11,661 nt of DNA from Nitrospira sp. UBA6909 (GTDB taxonomy: Bacteria; Nitrospirota; Nitrospiria; Nitrospirales; Nitrospiraceae), in NCBI GenBank assembly GCA_002451055.1, contig DKBD01000248.1:1-11661 (forward strand). The letters are read 5' to 3'. Numbering within the stretch: position 1 is the stretch's first letter; each line of letters starts with the position of its first letter. Positions 1 through 7,966 of the stretch are shown piece after piece. The translations under genes and the position numbers were made by a program. The notes below the pieces were generated by a model, which was not told where the DNA came from, did no database searches, and was given only the letters and a program-made list of their open reading frames with translations.

Positions 1-1141
1 GGCGATGAAAGCGTGTCGATGCGACCAGATCCTGCTCCCGTGCCGAGGCATCAAATCCCAACATGCGCCAGAGCCGGGAGAGGAGTCCAGGCGGACCGGG
101 CGGCAGGTCCGCGTTACGCGGATTCATGCGTCGGATGTGCGCGCCCAACGGGCAGCGCAGCCCTCGTGGGTCGGCCTCATAGGTGAAGTCGTTCACGTTC
201 GGTTGCTGTGTCGGAGTATTACCGGTAAGGGAACCCTCGTTCGGTGCGGCCAGCGGTTCGCCGTTCTTCTTACGGCCGACCATAGAGGCGGCCAACTGCT
301 CGCGTAGGTCCGTATTGCCTTCCGCTTGCCGGTCCAGCTCGCGCCAGAATCCTTGCACATCCTGGCGAAGTTGACGCAACACGAGATAGCAGCCATTGCG
401 TCCGAGGTCGGCGTGGCCAGGGTCGTCTTCGGCTCGCGGAAGCAGGGCATCGGGGTCACGCTGTGGAACCAGCAGGGGACGCGCTGTGTAGAGCCCGTAT
501 TCGTTGGGATAGCCGAGGAGGAACTCGCCAAGGGAGCTTAGGTTGCTGTATTCAAGATGATCCTGGTCGCGCACCGGGCGCGTGCGTTCCCAATCGATAT
601 CTGGTTGTGAAATGCCATCGACGAATCCGAATGGTTCCTTGCCCCGTAAGTCGGATGTCGATAGGCGCTCGATACGTACAAATCCGGTTCGACATTGCGC
701 GTCGATGTCCTGTTCCCATGCCGCCAGTCCCCCGGGACGGGCATACAGAAGCACGGCGACGTGCGGCACCCGCTCGCCGGTACCCCACTTCCAGCCGCGT
801 GGCTCATTGGCGCCGATATCTCCAAGACGGCGGGCGCGTGCGGCGTCGTTCGCCATGCCGGCGACGAATTCGCTTGAAAACTCTGCCAGCAGGTCCGGGG
901 CGATGCGCAACGCGCGCAATCCCTCGCTCGTGAGGGCGACGTGGAGTGCGGTCTCGGGCAGTGGATTGGCTTTAACGGCGCTCGTGACCGGTGCCTGCGC
1001 CAACCACGTCCGTGCAGCGGCGGGATCTTTGACCTGTAGGAGAAGAAAGCACGCCTCCGTCAGGTGTTTATACCCAAACCGGATGAGGCCTTGAACGTCG
1101 TCCAGTTCCACCGTCCTATCCTGACGCAGGTGTGTGCTCAT
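1..1141 (-). CDS. DyP-type (dye-decolorizing) haem peroxidase, C-terminus cut off by the window edge
   Basis: The reading frame is open from the ATG at 1141 down to base 1, giving 380 residues of an incomplete protein. Residues 172-176 read GFVDG, the GxxDG signature whose Asp (D175) is the distal acid of the DyP family, followed by ISQP. Residues 330-341 read CPLGAHIRRMNP, the family motif that carries the proximal haem-ligand His (H335). The N-terminal QGLIRFGYKHL and the MVGR element near 287-290 are also family-like. The distal Arg expected further on lies outside the window. There is no signal peptide, so the protein is probably cytoplasmic or held at the membrane by a partner. DyPs oxidise dyes, phenolics, metals or haem-related compounds with H2O2; the substrate here is unknown. 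The start overlaps the stop of the upstream gene (ATGA) with no good Shine-Dalgarno, which suggests translational coupling. Confidence 0.93.
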   Translation of the reverse strand, partial: MSTHLRQDRTVELDDVQGLIRFGYKHLTEACFLLLQVKDPAAARTWLAQAPVTSAVKANPLPETALHVALTSEGLRALRIAPDLLAEFSSEFVAGMANDAARARRLGDIGANEPRGWKWGTGERVPHVAVLLYARPGGLAAWEQDIDAQCRTGFVRIERLSTSDLRGKEPFGFVDGISQPDIDWERTRPVRDQDHLEYSNLSSLGEFLLGYPNEYGLYTARPLLVPQRDPDALLPRAEDDPGHADLGRNGCYLVLRQLRQDVQGFWRELDRQAEGNTDLREQLAASMVGRKKNGEPLAAPNEGSLTGNTPTQQPNVNDFTYEADPRGLRCPLGAHIRRMNPRNADLPPGPPGLLSRLWRMLGFDASAREQDLVASTRFHR

Positions 1142-2436
1142 AGTAGCTGTATCCAGGCTAGAGCCTGCACATCGGTAACGTGCGCACATTCCAGCCCTTC
1201 TCTGATACGTTGGTTTCGTTTGAGGTCGACCAGGGCCAGACCCGGATAGGCCCGGTACCATACCTCGGTTGGCAACTGGTGGCGCCGCTGATAGTGCTTG
1301 AACTTGTTTTCAAGACGCGCGCCGCGCGCGACCAGCCATCGCGTGCGCGGCCAGCCCACGCCATGGCTGAACGCGAGATTGAGACCCCACGCCACCTTGT
1401 TGATAAAGTCGTCCATATAGGCCTCGTGGCCCCCGTCGTAGTTGCTGGTGAAAACGAGCCGGCGCTTGTCATCGACAAAGGCCCAGAAGGCAAAGTGAAT
1501 CGTCTGCACGCGCGCCAGAAAACCGCGTGTGAAGACATGGCGGCAGGTGTAGTCGATCAGCGTCAGCAGCAGGGTCAGGAGCCATCGGCGAAACAGCCCC
1601 GGCTTGACCGAACCGAACGCCGTGTACTGGTTGGTCACGTCGTAATCTTCCAGATCTTGCAATCCCCGCAATGCCGCGCGGTCCTGGGGCGGGCAGATTT
1701 CGGCGTCGTGGGTTTCTTTCGTCCGCAAGAGGACGATCAAGAGGGGCGCTAGGATAATCAGAAACGGCAACAGGATCACGCTCACCAGCGGAATCGCGAC
1801 GAGATGGAGGAGCTTGGCGATGTGCCATCGCAGTGGTGTCGGATCCGGCGGTGTCAGGCCAAGCCTCCCGGCGCTGACCTCGGTATCGACGAAGTCGATC
1901 AACTCGCGTCGGAGTTGCTGGGCCTGCGCGGCCGAGGCAAGCGGCGCGCGCGGGACTTTCTTGGTGAGTGCGCGTTGCAGCGCACTGTCCTCTTTGATTT
2001 GCCGCACCGTGCGACCGACCCAGTTGATGTAGTTGGCCGCGATTCGCTGGTGATGTCTGTGCATCCACGCCAAGAGGTCGCCGTCCGCGTTGAAGTCCAC
2101 GCAATGCATGAAGATGCGGCGCAGCCCCGATGCTGCGCGCCGAGACAGATCCGCAAGACACTCACCGGCAGATCCGTCACAACTGCCGATAAAGGCAAGG
2201 TAGACGGGCAGGTTCGGGGGCGGGACGTCGTGGGCATCTATATCGCGGAGCGTGGGATCGTCCAGCACCACCAGCCGTGCAAAGTGCAAATGTTCGAATT
2301 GCCCGAATGGCAAGACGGCGTTCGTGGGATCGGCCATGCCTGGCTTCGAATTCATCGTCTTCAGCAGTTCCCGCAGATCGTGTTCCCGGCCTGGCGTGAC
2401 CTGTGCCACCAGCATGAATTGGGATTGCGGAGTCAT
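1138..2436 (-). CDS. DyP-associated membrane protein with two similar halves around a hydrophobic segment
   Basis: This 432-residue protein has no function I can name, but I believe its type occurs beside DyP peroxidases. Residues about 206-237 are strongly hydrophobic and Pro-containing, long enough for one long or two short membrane passes. The parts on each side resemble each other. Near 50-60 the sequence reads LHFARLVVLDD, with a DG-containing strand near 82-88. Near 313-323 it reads IHFAFWAFVDD, followed by VFTSNYDGG near 328-336 and an amphipathic helix. This suggests a duplicated alpha-beta (ferredoxin-like) domain, possibly related to the dimeric alpha-beta barrel fold used by DyP itself. 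It starts 36 bases after the 647-residue lipoprotein gene and overlaps the DyP start by 4 bases. The likely role is to anchor or partner the peroxidase at the membrane; that is inference. Confidence 0.85.
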   Translation of the reverse strand: MTPQSQFMLVAQVTPGREHDLRELLKTMNSKPGMADPTNAVLPFGQFEHLHFARLVVLDDPTLRDIDAHDVPPPNLPVYLAFIGSCDGSAGECLADLSRRAASGLRRIFMHCVDFNADGDLLAWMHRHHQRIAANYINWVGRTVRQIKEDSALQRALTKKVPRAPLASAAQAQQLRRELIDFVDTEVSAGRLGLTPPDPTPLRWHIAKLLHLVAIPLVSVILLPFLIILAPLLIVLLRTKETHDAEICPPQDRAALRGLQDLEDYDVTNQYTAFGSVKPGLFRRWLLTLLLTLIDYTCRHVFTRGFLARVQTIHFAFWAFVDDKRRLVFTSNYDGGHEAYMDDFINKVAWGLNLAFSHGVGWPRTRWLVARGARLENKFKHYQRRHQLPTEVWYRAYPGLALVDLKRNQRIREGLECAHVTDVQALAWIQLL

Positions 2437-2472
2437 GGCGTCACCCAGCCAAGAGCCGTCTTGGTTATAGGC

Positions 2473-4416
2473 CTATCCATGCGGTGCTCCGATGGCTTCG
2501 ATCGGTTCATGATTTGAGGCCAAGCAACTCGGCAACGTGTCGTAGTCCTGCTGGAGCAGGCGTTCGACGGGGAAGGTGGCCCCCTGTTTTCGCTGAATGG
2601 ACGCCACGGCTTCTTCCCGAAGCAGTTGCAAATCAGAATGATTTTTCCACAGGCTCACGCTGACCTGGTGATGTAAGAGGTGCATAGCCGGCGGCATGGG
2701 TGCTTCTCGCTGTCTGGGAATCGCGAGGTCCCACATGCTTAACCGTACGAAAATCCGGTCGGCACATTGTGCGAGATTGGCCTTCACTACAGCGGGAGAG
2801 CCATGGAGGAAGTTGGGGGGGAAGCTGTCCACTCCATGGTGGCACGCTCCGCAATACCGGTGAAAGGTCTTGTATTCATTGCTGGTTGGAGTCTCATGTG
2901 TCGTATCGGTTGCATGATGGGTCGTAACCTCATCAACGGGGGGTGGTATACCACGATCATCCAGACAGCAGCGTGAGACGGCCGGAGCTCCCAATTGTGC
3001 GTCAAGCGCAGACAAAACCGCCACGCGGCGGAACGGCTGGTTCGCGAATACGTCGCTCCGACCCATCACGGTGTCCTTCACTAATGCGGTGAACGCCTGC
3101 CGCAGCCGATCCGGCTGTCGATGGATCAGGCCATTGAGGCGAGTGAGATCCGCCTTGGTGAAGAACTGTGCAAACGAAGCCAGCACTCGCTCAAGCGTTT
3201 GTGGCGCATCCGGGATAACCCAGATTTCAAGCGGTTCACGAGGCTGCGTGGGTTCGTAGGGGCCGCGGAATACTGAGTGTGGTTCTCGCCCCTCAAGAGC
3301 CGTCGCTTCCACCTCACTGAGCCCGGGAAATTCACTCACTGCGACATAGCGGAAGGGATTACGATTAAGAATATCCGGATTGGGAATGGCCAATCCATGT
3401 GGCCAGCGTGCGCGCCAGGCGGCGAGAAATGATGGCGGGGTCATACGTGGCCCGTCCGTAGAGAGCCAATTCGGTATCGATCCCTCCATCAGTCCATAGT
3501 GGAGAACCCATTCAAGCAGTTCGGCTCGACAGGCGATGGCGAGTTCCGGGTGGCCGGTCTGTTCGCATCCTTCCCTCCAAAGCAAGTGGACGAGAGAAAT
3601 ATCGTTGGCTCGATCGGTGGCCTCGTCGAAGGCTTGCGAGGTGCCAACCCCTTGTGGGATAGAAAAACCGTAATACTGACGGCGTTGATGGACCAGTAAC
3701 GCTGCGATTTTTGGGTTCACGTTGGTTTCATCCCACATGGGGCGGGAAAAGATGGGGCTTTGATTCTGATGGCATGCCATGCAGAGCGTGCGATTGGCAT
3801 AATGCACGGTTGGTGTGGCATCGGCCCGATAGTCGCGAACGATCTGGAACTCGAATCGGCCCGCCGCCTCGTTGTAACTGATTACTTCTAATACATCGGT
3901 CTTCTCGTGATAGCCGATGTAGAGTCGGTCCTTCAGGTGCATGACAGAGGGACCCAAAGCCGGGTCGGCTTCCGTATCGACGGCGATCACGGCTCGCGGG
4001 TAAGTAAAGTACGCGCCATCGCCGGCGCGTCGTGCCAGAGACCGATTCACAGGAATCAGTAGTTTCTTCAGAGTGGATTGCGGATCCTTGGAGTGAAGGG
4101 TGGACTCGATTCGAGCTAGCAGTGCTGAAAATGGGAATGGAATGTCATACGCCTTCTTCCCCTGTGCCTCCTTCGTAATCAGGAAGTCGAACAGAGATCG
4201 TCCGATCGGCGGAAGGTTTGATCCGGGTTCAGTCGGGTCTACGACCCACGGAGGTGTTGCGGAACTGGTCTGTGTGGTGGGTGCCGACTGGACATAGAGG
4301 GCAGGGCGGTTGTCATAGGATGGTTGTGCCTCCTGACGATCACATCCCGCAGCCAATGCCGTCAGCAGGACCATGTATCCCACGCTGGTCACCCACTGCC
4401 TAGCCATCTGTCGCAT
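2473..4416 (-). CDS. Lipoprotein with two c-type haem sites, function unknown
   Basis: This 647-residue protein begins with a short basic stretch, a hydrophobic run (residues 12-23) and a lipobox LAAGC ending at C25, so it should be exported and lipidated. Two covalent haem c sites are visible: CMACH at 212-216 and CGACH at 522-526. The APMPP stretch near 572-576 is a plausible source of an axial Met for the second haem. The 300 residues between the haems contain no motif I recognise. Extra cysteines at 284, 296, 483, 484, 551 and 631 may form disulfides. An in-frame stop lies two codons before the ATG, so the start cannot be much earlier; the Shine-Dalgarno is weak. It sits 24 bases after the 306-residue lipoprotein gene in the same operon as a second di-heme cytochrome and a DyP. 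It is probably an electron carrier or redox enzyme on the outer side of a membrane. Confidence 0.88.
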   Translation of the reverse strand: MRQMARQWVTSVGYMVLLTALAAGCDRQEAQPSYDNRPALYVQSAPTTQTSSATPPWVVDPTEPGSNLPPIGRSLFDFLITKEAQGKKAYDIPFPFSALLARIESTLHSKDPQSTLKKLLIPVNRSLARRAGDGAYFTYPRAVIAVDTEADPALGPSVMHLKDRLYIGYHEKTDVLEVISYNEAAGRFEFQIVRDYRADATPTVHYANRTLCMACHQNQSPIFSRPMWDETNVNPKIAALLVHQRRQYYGFSIPQGVGTSQAFDEATDRANDISLVHLLWREGCEQTGHPELAIACRAELLEWVLHYGLMEGSIPNWLSTDGPRMTPPSFLAAWRARWPHGLAIPNPDILNRNPFRYVAVSEFPGLSEVEATALEGREPHSVFRGPYEPTQPREPLEIWVIPDAPQTLERVLASFAQFFTKADLTRLNGLIHRQPDRLRQAFTALVKDTVMGRSDVFANQPFRRVAVLSALDAQLGAPAVSRCCLDDRGIPPPVDEVTTHHATDTTHETPTSNEYKTFHRYCGACHHGVDSFPPNFLHGSPAVVKANLAQCADRIFVRLSMWDLAIPRQREAPMPPAMHLLHHQVSVSLWKNHSDLQLLREEAVASIQRKQGATFPVERLLQQDYDTLPSCLASNHEPIEAIGAPHG

Positions 4417-4440
4417 CGTCTAACCGACTCACACCTGCAT

Positions 4441-5361
4441 TCACTGAGGTTCTATCAATCTAGCCTGTTGGTGGTCTGGTTTGTTCGCCATGGCCGTCAG
4501 GCGCTGATTGCCGATCCAGCAGTCTTCGGTGGTCGTTCCCGAATCGACAAACGCAGGAGTGTCTTTTTCCGCCACGGCCTTGTTATAGAGGGTGAAGTTC
4601 AAGGCAAAGACTTTCTTGATGTAGGCGCGCCCTAGATAGAAACCGGGACGGACCATGCGGATTTCATCTCGTATTTCCAAACCTTCTCGCCCTGCCAACA
4701 CATCCGGCATCTCACGATAGCCCGGCAGATCGTCAGTAAAGGCATAGTCGATGATAATGGACTCACGGCGCCCATCCATGAGGCTCTGTCCGCAATAGAG
4801 TTTGGCGGGGAACAACAACCAGGAATCTTTGTCATCGATGTCCAGTTTGGGAATGCTCTCGATGTTTGGGCCAACGATTGGTTTAAGGAGAAGCAAATCC
4901 TCAATCCGGTTACGAAGTACTCCTTCGTTGCGATAGAAGACTTTCCCTTTCCAAATGAATTCGCCGATGTGCTCGAGGGTGGCGGCTTTAACGTCGACGA
5001 CGAACCCTTTGATGCCTCCGCCGACGATTTCAGCCAAACGAGCCCGCTCACTCGACCCCTTGGGGAAGAACATTTGTCCATCATAGACGCCGTCTGGGAT
5101 TGGGCCAGCCGTCAGGCGAGCGTAAATTTGGTCTACCTGTTCCTGTGTGGCACCTTTGAGATTGTCCGGCGTGATTTTCATGAGATCGGCCTGTTTGAGC
5201 GGCAGCTCGTGTTCCAAGCGAGCAAGGTCCATCTTGTCGGAGTATTGTTCCCCACTCTGGGCATAAGGAATCTGTGGCGGATCTGGGTTACTCGGGCAGC
5301 CCAGGAGAACGGCCTGGCTCATGGCGAGGGCTATCGATAGCAACCATCGTGGGTATCGCAT
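4441..5361 (-). CDS. Lipoprotein of unknown function in the cytochrome/DyP operon
   Basis: This 306-residue protein starts with a basic and hydrophobic signal (RYPRWLLSIALAM) and a lipobox LLGC ending at C22, so it should be lipid-anchored outside the cytoplasmic membrane. It has no haem motif. The middle and C-terminal half alternate short polar and hydrophobic segments as a beta-rich protein would. Notable points are GVYDGQMFFPKGS (91-103), FIWKGKVFYRNEG (135-147), a segment with DGRRES then IIIDYAF near 196-208, and RDEIRMVRPGFYLGRAY (231-247). I do not recognise the family with confidence; a lipocalin- or barrel-like ligand-binding protein is possible. The start is supported by AGAGG 8 bases before the ATG. 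It follows the large di-heme cytochrome by 29 bases and precedes the di-heme lipoprotein by 24, so it probably serves the same complex. Confidence 0.87.
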   Translation of the reverse strand: MRYPRWLLSIALAMSQAVLLGCPSNPDPPQIPYAQSGEQYSDKMDLARLEHELPLKQADLMKITPDNLKGATQEQVDQIYARLTAGPIPDGVYDGQMFFPKGSSERARLAEIVGGGIKGFVVDVKAATLEHIGEFIWKGKVFYRNEGVLRNRIEDLLLLKPIVGPNIESIPKLDIDDKDSWLLFPAKLYCGQSLMDGRRESIIIDYAFTDDLPGYREMPDVLAGREGLEIRDEIRMVRPGFYLGRAYIKKVFALNFTLYNKAVAEKDTPAFVDSGTTTEDCWIGNQRLTAMANKPDHQQARLIEPQ

Positions 5362-5390
5362 CGTGGGTACCTCTTTTTATAGTTCATGTA

Positions 5391-7823
5391 TCAGAGTGTC
5401 GCAAGGAACGCCGTCAGTGCATCTTTCTCTTTGTCTGAGAGATCTTCGCCGAATCGATGCCCGTCGTTCTCAATGACTGCGAGACTATTACTGTATGCCT
5501 CGCGCAATTCCGCTCCGGCCTCGAGTATCGAGCCTGGCTTCGCGACCAACTCCTTGCCCTTGTCTTGGATCGTTCGGGCGATCTGCTCACCCTTTTCTGG
5601 TCCATAGCGGCCGACATACTTGGCTTTCAGCTTGTCAAAGTTCGTTCGCGCCATCACGAGATCTTCCGCTAATTCCTTGTGACGGAAGTTCCCGATGCGC
5701 GCAGCCGGTGTACCGACCGGAAAGCGAATGGCCGTGTCGATAAAACGTTCCAGCTTTTCGTCCCCCAGCTTGGGAAGCAGTCGAATGGTTACGTCGTTGT
5801 TGAATCTGGTCACTTTTGGAATCCGTTGAGAGGGATTGAGTAATTGGCCCATCGACGCTTTGTAAAGTTTGAATCGTCCTTCTACGCTGGGGTCGAAGAC
5901 CCAACAGGCTGGTGCGTTGGCGAGCGGTTCCCCATCTTTATCCACGTATGGCGAATAGTAGTGTTCATCCAATGGGCCGCCACAGACCTCAGGACCCACG
6001 GCGTTGTTGTGCATAAAAGGGGCATAGGCCCACAGGCTGAGCAACGAGATATTTCGGTAATACCCACGTCCTCCGTCAGAGGGCTCTTTGAGCTGAGGAT
6101 CGCCTGGTTTGGCCCGTAAGGTTTCAGACCCATATTCTTCCCAGACATGCCCTTTCATGTGATTGGAGTGGAGAGACCGAGAACGGTTTGTGCTGACTTC
6201 GCTCACAGGAATCAGCTTGTCGTTACCGAGCCAGTCGACGCGACTGTTCCTTCCTGTCATGTCCTTGGAGACTGCGAGAAAATCGCGATTTTCGAACGGG
6301 GCGCCTTGGCTGGAATGACACGAAGCACACTTGCTCGCAAAAATGGCGCGCCCCTGTTCAACCGCCCCCTTTCCATATTCCTTGTCGAGTTGTTGGATCA
6401 GTGCGGTATTGTTCTTGAGCCCTCGTGCCTTATAGAGATCTGCCGGAGGGCCGGAAAACAAAAAGGCTGCGATTTCTGGTAGGCGATCCTCGATGGCACG
6501 GAACTGCGGGCAGTCGCGCCGCACTTGTCCGATGTCGAACGGCGTCTGACCGAATCCGCGCATCGTGGGATCGAGTTGCCGCAAGTCCGTGAGATGATTC
6601 ACCCATCCTTCCTCCGAGCAACTTCCGATGTTGAAGTACACCCGTTGAATAGCCTCGAGTGCACCGATGCTGTCCTCGCCACCTTTCAAGATGTGATGAA
6701 CGAATTCTTTCTTCCGGCTTCTCTCCCAGCACTTGCCGTCCTTGCCTGGTTCGCACCAACAGGTGCGTTCATTTCCTCCGGCCGGACACTGGTTGGTCTT
6801 CCGCCATTTGATGATGTCTTCCTCGAATACCGGCCGTCTGGCTAGATTGATGATGGCGTTCATGGTGCCGGCGTTGTTGACCTGATCGTTAGGAATGGCC
6901 GAGGTGTCGACCGCTCCTGGGCGGGAATGGCCGTATATTTGATACTCAATCGTGTTGGGTGACATTCCTGATCCTAAAATCTGTGCGAATCGCCCATATT
7001 GATTTCCCACCGTTCCTGAAAGGTTTTCCCACTTTGGATGAGCGGGGTCTTTGGGGGGATTCACGGGATCGAAGGCGATGTGGCAAGCGCCACAGGACAT
7101 GCCGATGCGATAGGGAGGCTCGATCGAGCCGTCGATCAGATGGCTTTTTGCTGGGGCCTCACGGTCTTTCCGGGGCATCACCTTGGCGGTATACCCGTCC
7201 CACGTGTCCAGATGTCCGCCGTTGATCTGAAGCCATTTGACCTTGTCGAACTTTGGATTAGGGAATTTCCGCAGTCCGAGGGCCCCGGTCGACGTCCCAA
7301 ATTCGAGATCGCAGGCAGATTGTCGTAAATCTCTCGGCCCGTGCGGATCATCCTTCGCAATGGGGACATCCTTAAGATCGCAAGCAGGATCGCGGTAGCC
7401 TGTCTTCCCGACGTGCTTGAGCAGTTCGTCATCACCCGGACAATAGTCGAACCCATAGGTCTCGTCATAGCTTGTGGCTGGACAGTTGGGGTCTCCCGGC
7501 TTGCAACAGTCGGGATCGTTGATCAAGCCCCACCGATAGAAGCGCTCGTCGCGTGCATCTCCTCGCAAGACCCGATACCAATCGATCATGACGCCGAGCC
7601 GCTGTTGGTACACGTAGGTAAAAAATCGTGAGTTGCCTGCCGTGGCATTGAACCAAATTTCAGCTCCGACCCGTTCGGTGTCCGAGAGAGTTGTGCCGTA
7701 GTGAAACCCTGAGGAGGTTTGCGAGCCGTTTGCGGCGACCGCTGACCCTTCTGTCAGAAGCACATGTCCTGCAAACAAGGCCAGACCGATCGTGAATGTG
7801 AGAATAGTCCGTATCCGTTGCAT
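5391..7823 (-). CDS. Large exported di-heme cytochrome c, RoxA/CcP-like
   Basis: The protein is 810 residues from the ATG at 7823. That start is preferred because GGAGG lies 8 bases upstream; the ATG at 7829 adds two residues but leaves GGAGG only 2 bases away. A signal peptide with a hydrophobic core at about 8-25 ends near AVAA (28-31), so the protein is periplasmic or secreted. Haem c sites are CGACH at 244-248 and CASCH at 499-503. The C-terminal haem domain continues to a segment near 595-609 (LSLWAYAPFMHNN), a pattern typical of the di-heme peroxidase and RoxA-like superfamily. At 810 residues with haems 255 apart it is much larger than classical CcpA or MauG. Fourteen non-haem cysteines, several clustered at 346-365, suggest disulfides. 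As the first gene of the operon it may be the catalytic oxidase or peroxidase; the substrate is unknown. Confidence 0.9.
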   Translation of the reverse strand: MQRIRTILTFTIGLALFAGHVLLTEGSAVAANGSQTSSGFHYGTTLSDTERVGAEIWFNATAGNSRFFTYVYQQRLGVMIDWYRVLRGDARDERFYRWGLINDPDCCKPGDPNCPATSYDETYGFDYCPGDDELLKHVGKTGYRDPACDLKDVPIAKDDPHGPRDLRQSACDLEFGTSTGALGLRKFPNPKFDKVKWLQINGGHLDTWDGYTAKVMPRKDREAPAKSHLIDGSIEPPYRIGMSCGACHIAFDPVNPPKDPAHPKWENLSGTVGNQYGRFAQILGSGMSPNTIEYQIYGHSRPGAVDTSAIPNDQVNNAGTMNAIINLARRPVFEEDIIKWRKTNQCPAGGNERTCWCEPGKDGKCWERSRKKEFVHHILKGGEDSIGALEAIQRVYFNIGSCSEEGWVNHLTDLRQLDPTMRGFGQTPFDIGQVRRDCPQFRAIEDRLPEIAAFLFSGPPADLYKARGLKNNTALIQQLDKEYGKGAVEQGRAIFASKCASCHSSQGAPFENRDFLAVSKDMTGRNSRVDWLGNDKLIPVSEVSTNRSRSLHSNHMKGHVWEEYGSETLRAKPGDPQLKEPSDGGRGYYRNISLLSLWAYAPFMHNNAVGPEVCGGPLDEHYYSPYVDKDGEPLANAPACWVFDPSVEGRFKLYKASMGQLLNPSQRIPKVTRFNNDVTIRLLPKLGDEKLERFIDTAIRFPVGTPAARIGNFRHKELAEDLVMARTNFDKLKAKYVGRYGPEKGEQIARTIQDKGKELVAKPGSILEAGAELREAYSNSLAVIENDGHRFGEDLSDKEKDALTAFLATL

Positions 7824-7831
7824 GACCATAC

Positions 7832-7836
7832 CCTCC
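7832..7836 (-). promoter_or_regulatory. Shine-Dalgarno (GGAGG) of the di-heme cytochrome gene
   Basis: On the minus strand GGAGG sits 8 bases before the ATG at 7823 and only 2 bases before the ATG at 7829. The spacing favours the 7823 start. Confidence 0.6.
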
Positions 7837-7920
7837 CCTTGTCCTACAAGTCCTGTCTGTGTGAGTGTCGTTTCAAGGAAACCCTCTCTCCGCTGAGGCT
7901 GTGCAAAGAAGGATTAAGTA

Positions 7921-7947
7921 TCTATACTATGTACGACAAATTAGCAA
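7921..7947 (-). promoter_or_regulatory. Weak candidate promoter of the cytochrome/DyP operon
   Basis: On the minus strand TTGCTA (7947-7942) is followed after 15 bases by TATAGA (7926-7921), inside the most AT-rich patch of the gap upstream of the operon. The spacing is short and the match only moderate. A palindrome lies just upstream. A possible -24-like TGGC at 7951-7948 has no GC at the -12 position, so I do not call a sigma-54 promoter. Confidence 0.2.
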
Positions 7948-7950
7948 GCC

Positions 7951-7966
7951 ATTGTGTTGGCACAAT
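7951..7966. promoter_or_regulatory. Perfect palindrome, candidate operator
   Basis: ATTGTG, 4 bases (TTGG), then CACAAT: both arms match exactly. It lies 128 bases before the cytochrome start and just upstream of the AT-rich candidate promoter, where an activator or repressor dimer could bind. It is not followed by a T-run on either strand, which argues against a terminator. A shorter inverted repeat (GTTTC, 3 bases, GAAAC) is at 7870-7882. Confidence 0.35.

Noticed and set aside
1804..2517. Plus-strand open frame of 237 codons opposite the DyP partner gene
   Set aside because: It is a shadow of the minus-strand gene, which has a coherent domain pattern, a membrane segment and operon spacing; the plus frame shows no motif.
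2815..2821. Seven-base C tract in the 647-residue lipoprotein gene
   Set aside because: It is short enough to occur by chance in GC-rich coding DNA and gives no obvious switch.
5376..5404. Good-looking internal promoter on the minus strand: TTGCGA, 17 bases, TATAAA, before the 306-residue lipoprotein gene
   Set aside because: Transcription would begin near 5369, only about 8 bases before the ATG and past most of its Shine-Dalgarno, so it is poorly placed. The -35 also lies in the end of the cytochrome gene.
5391..7823. Assigning the large cytochrome as MauG or classical CcpA
   Set aside because: It is more than twice their usual length and its two haems are about 255 residues apart; only a broad RoxA/CcP-like label is justified.
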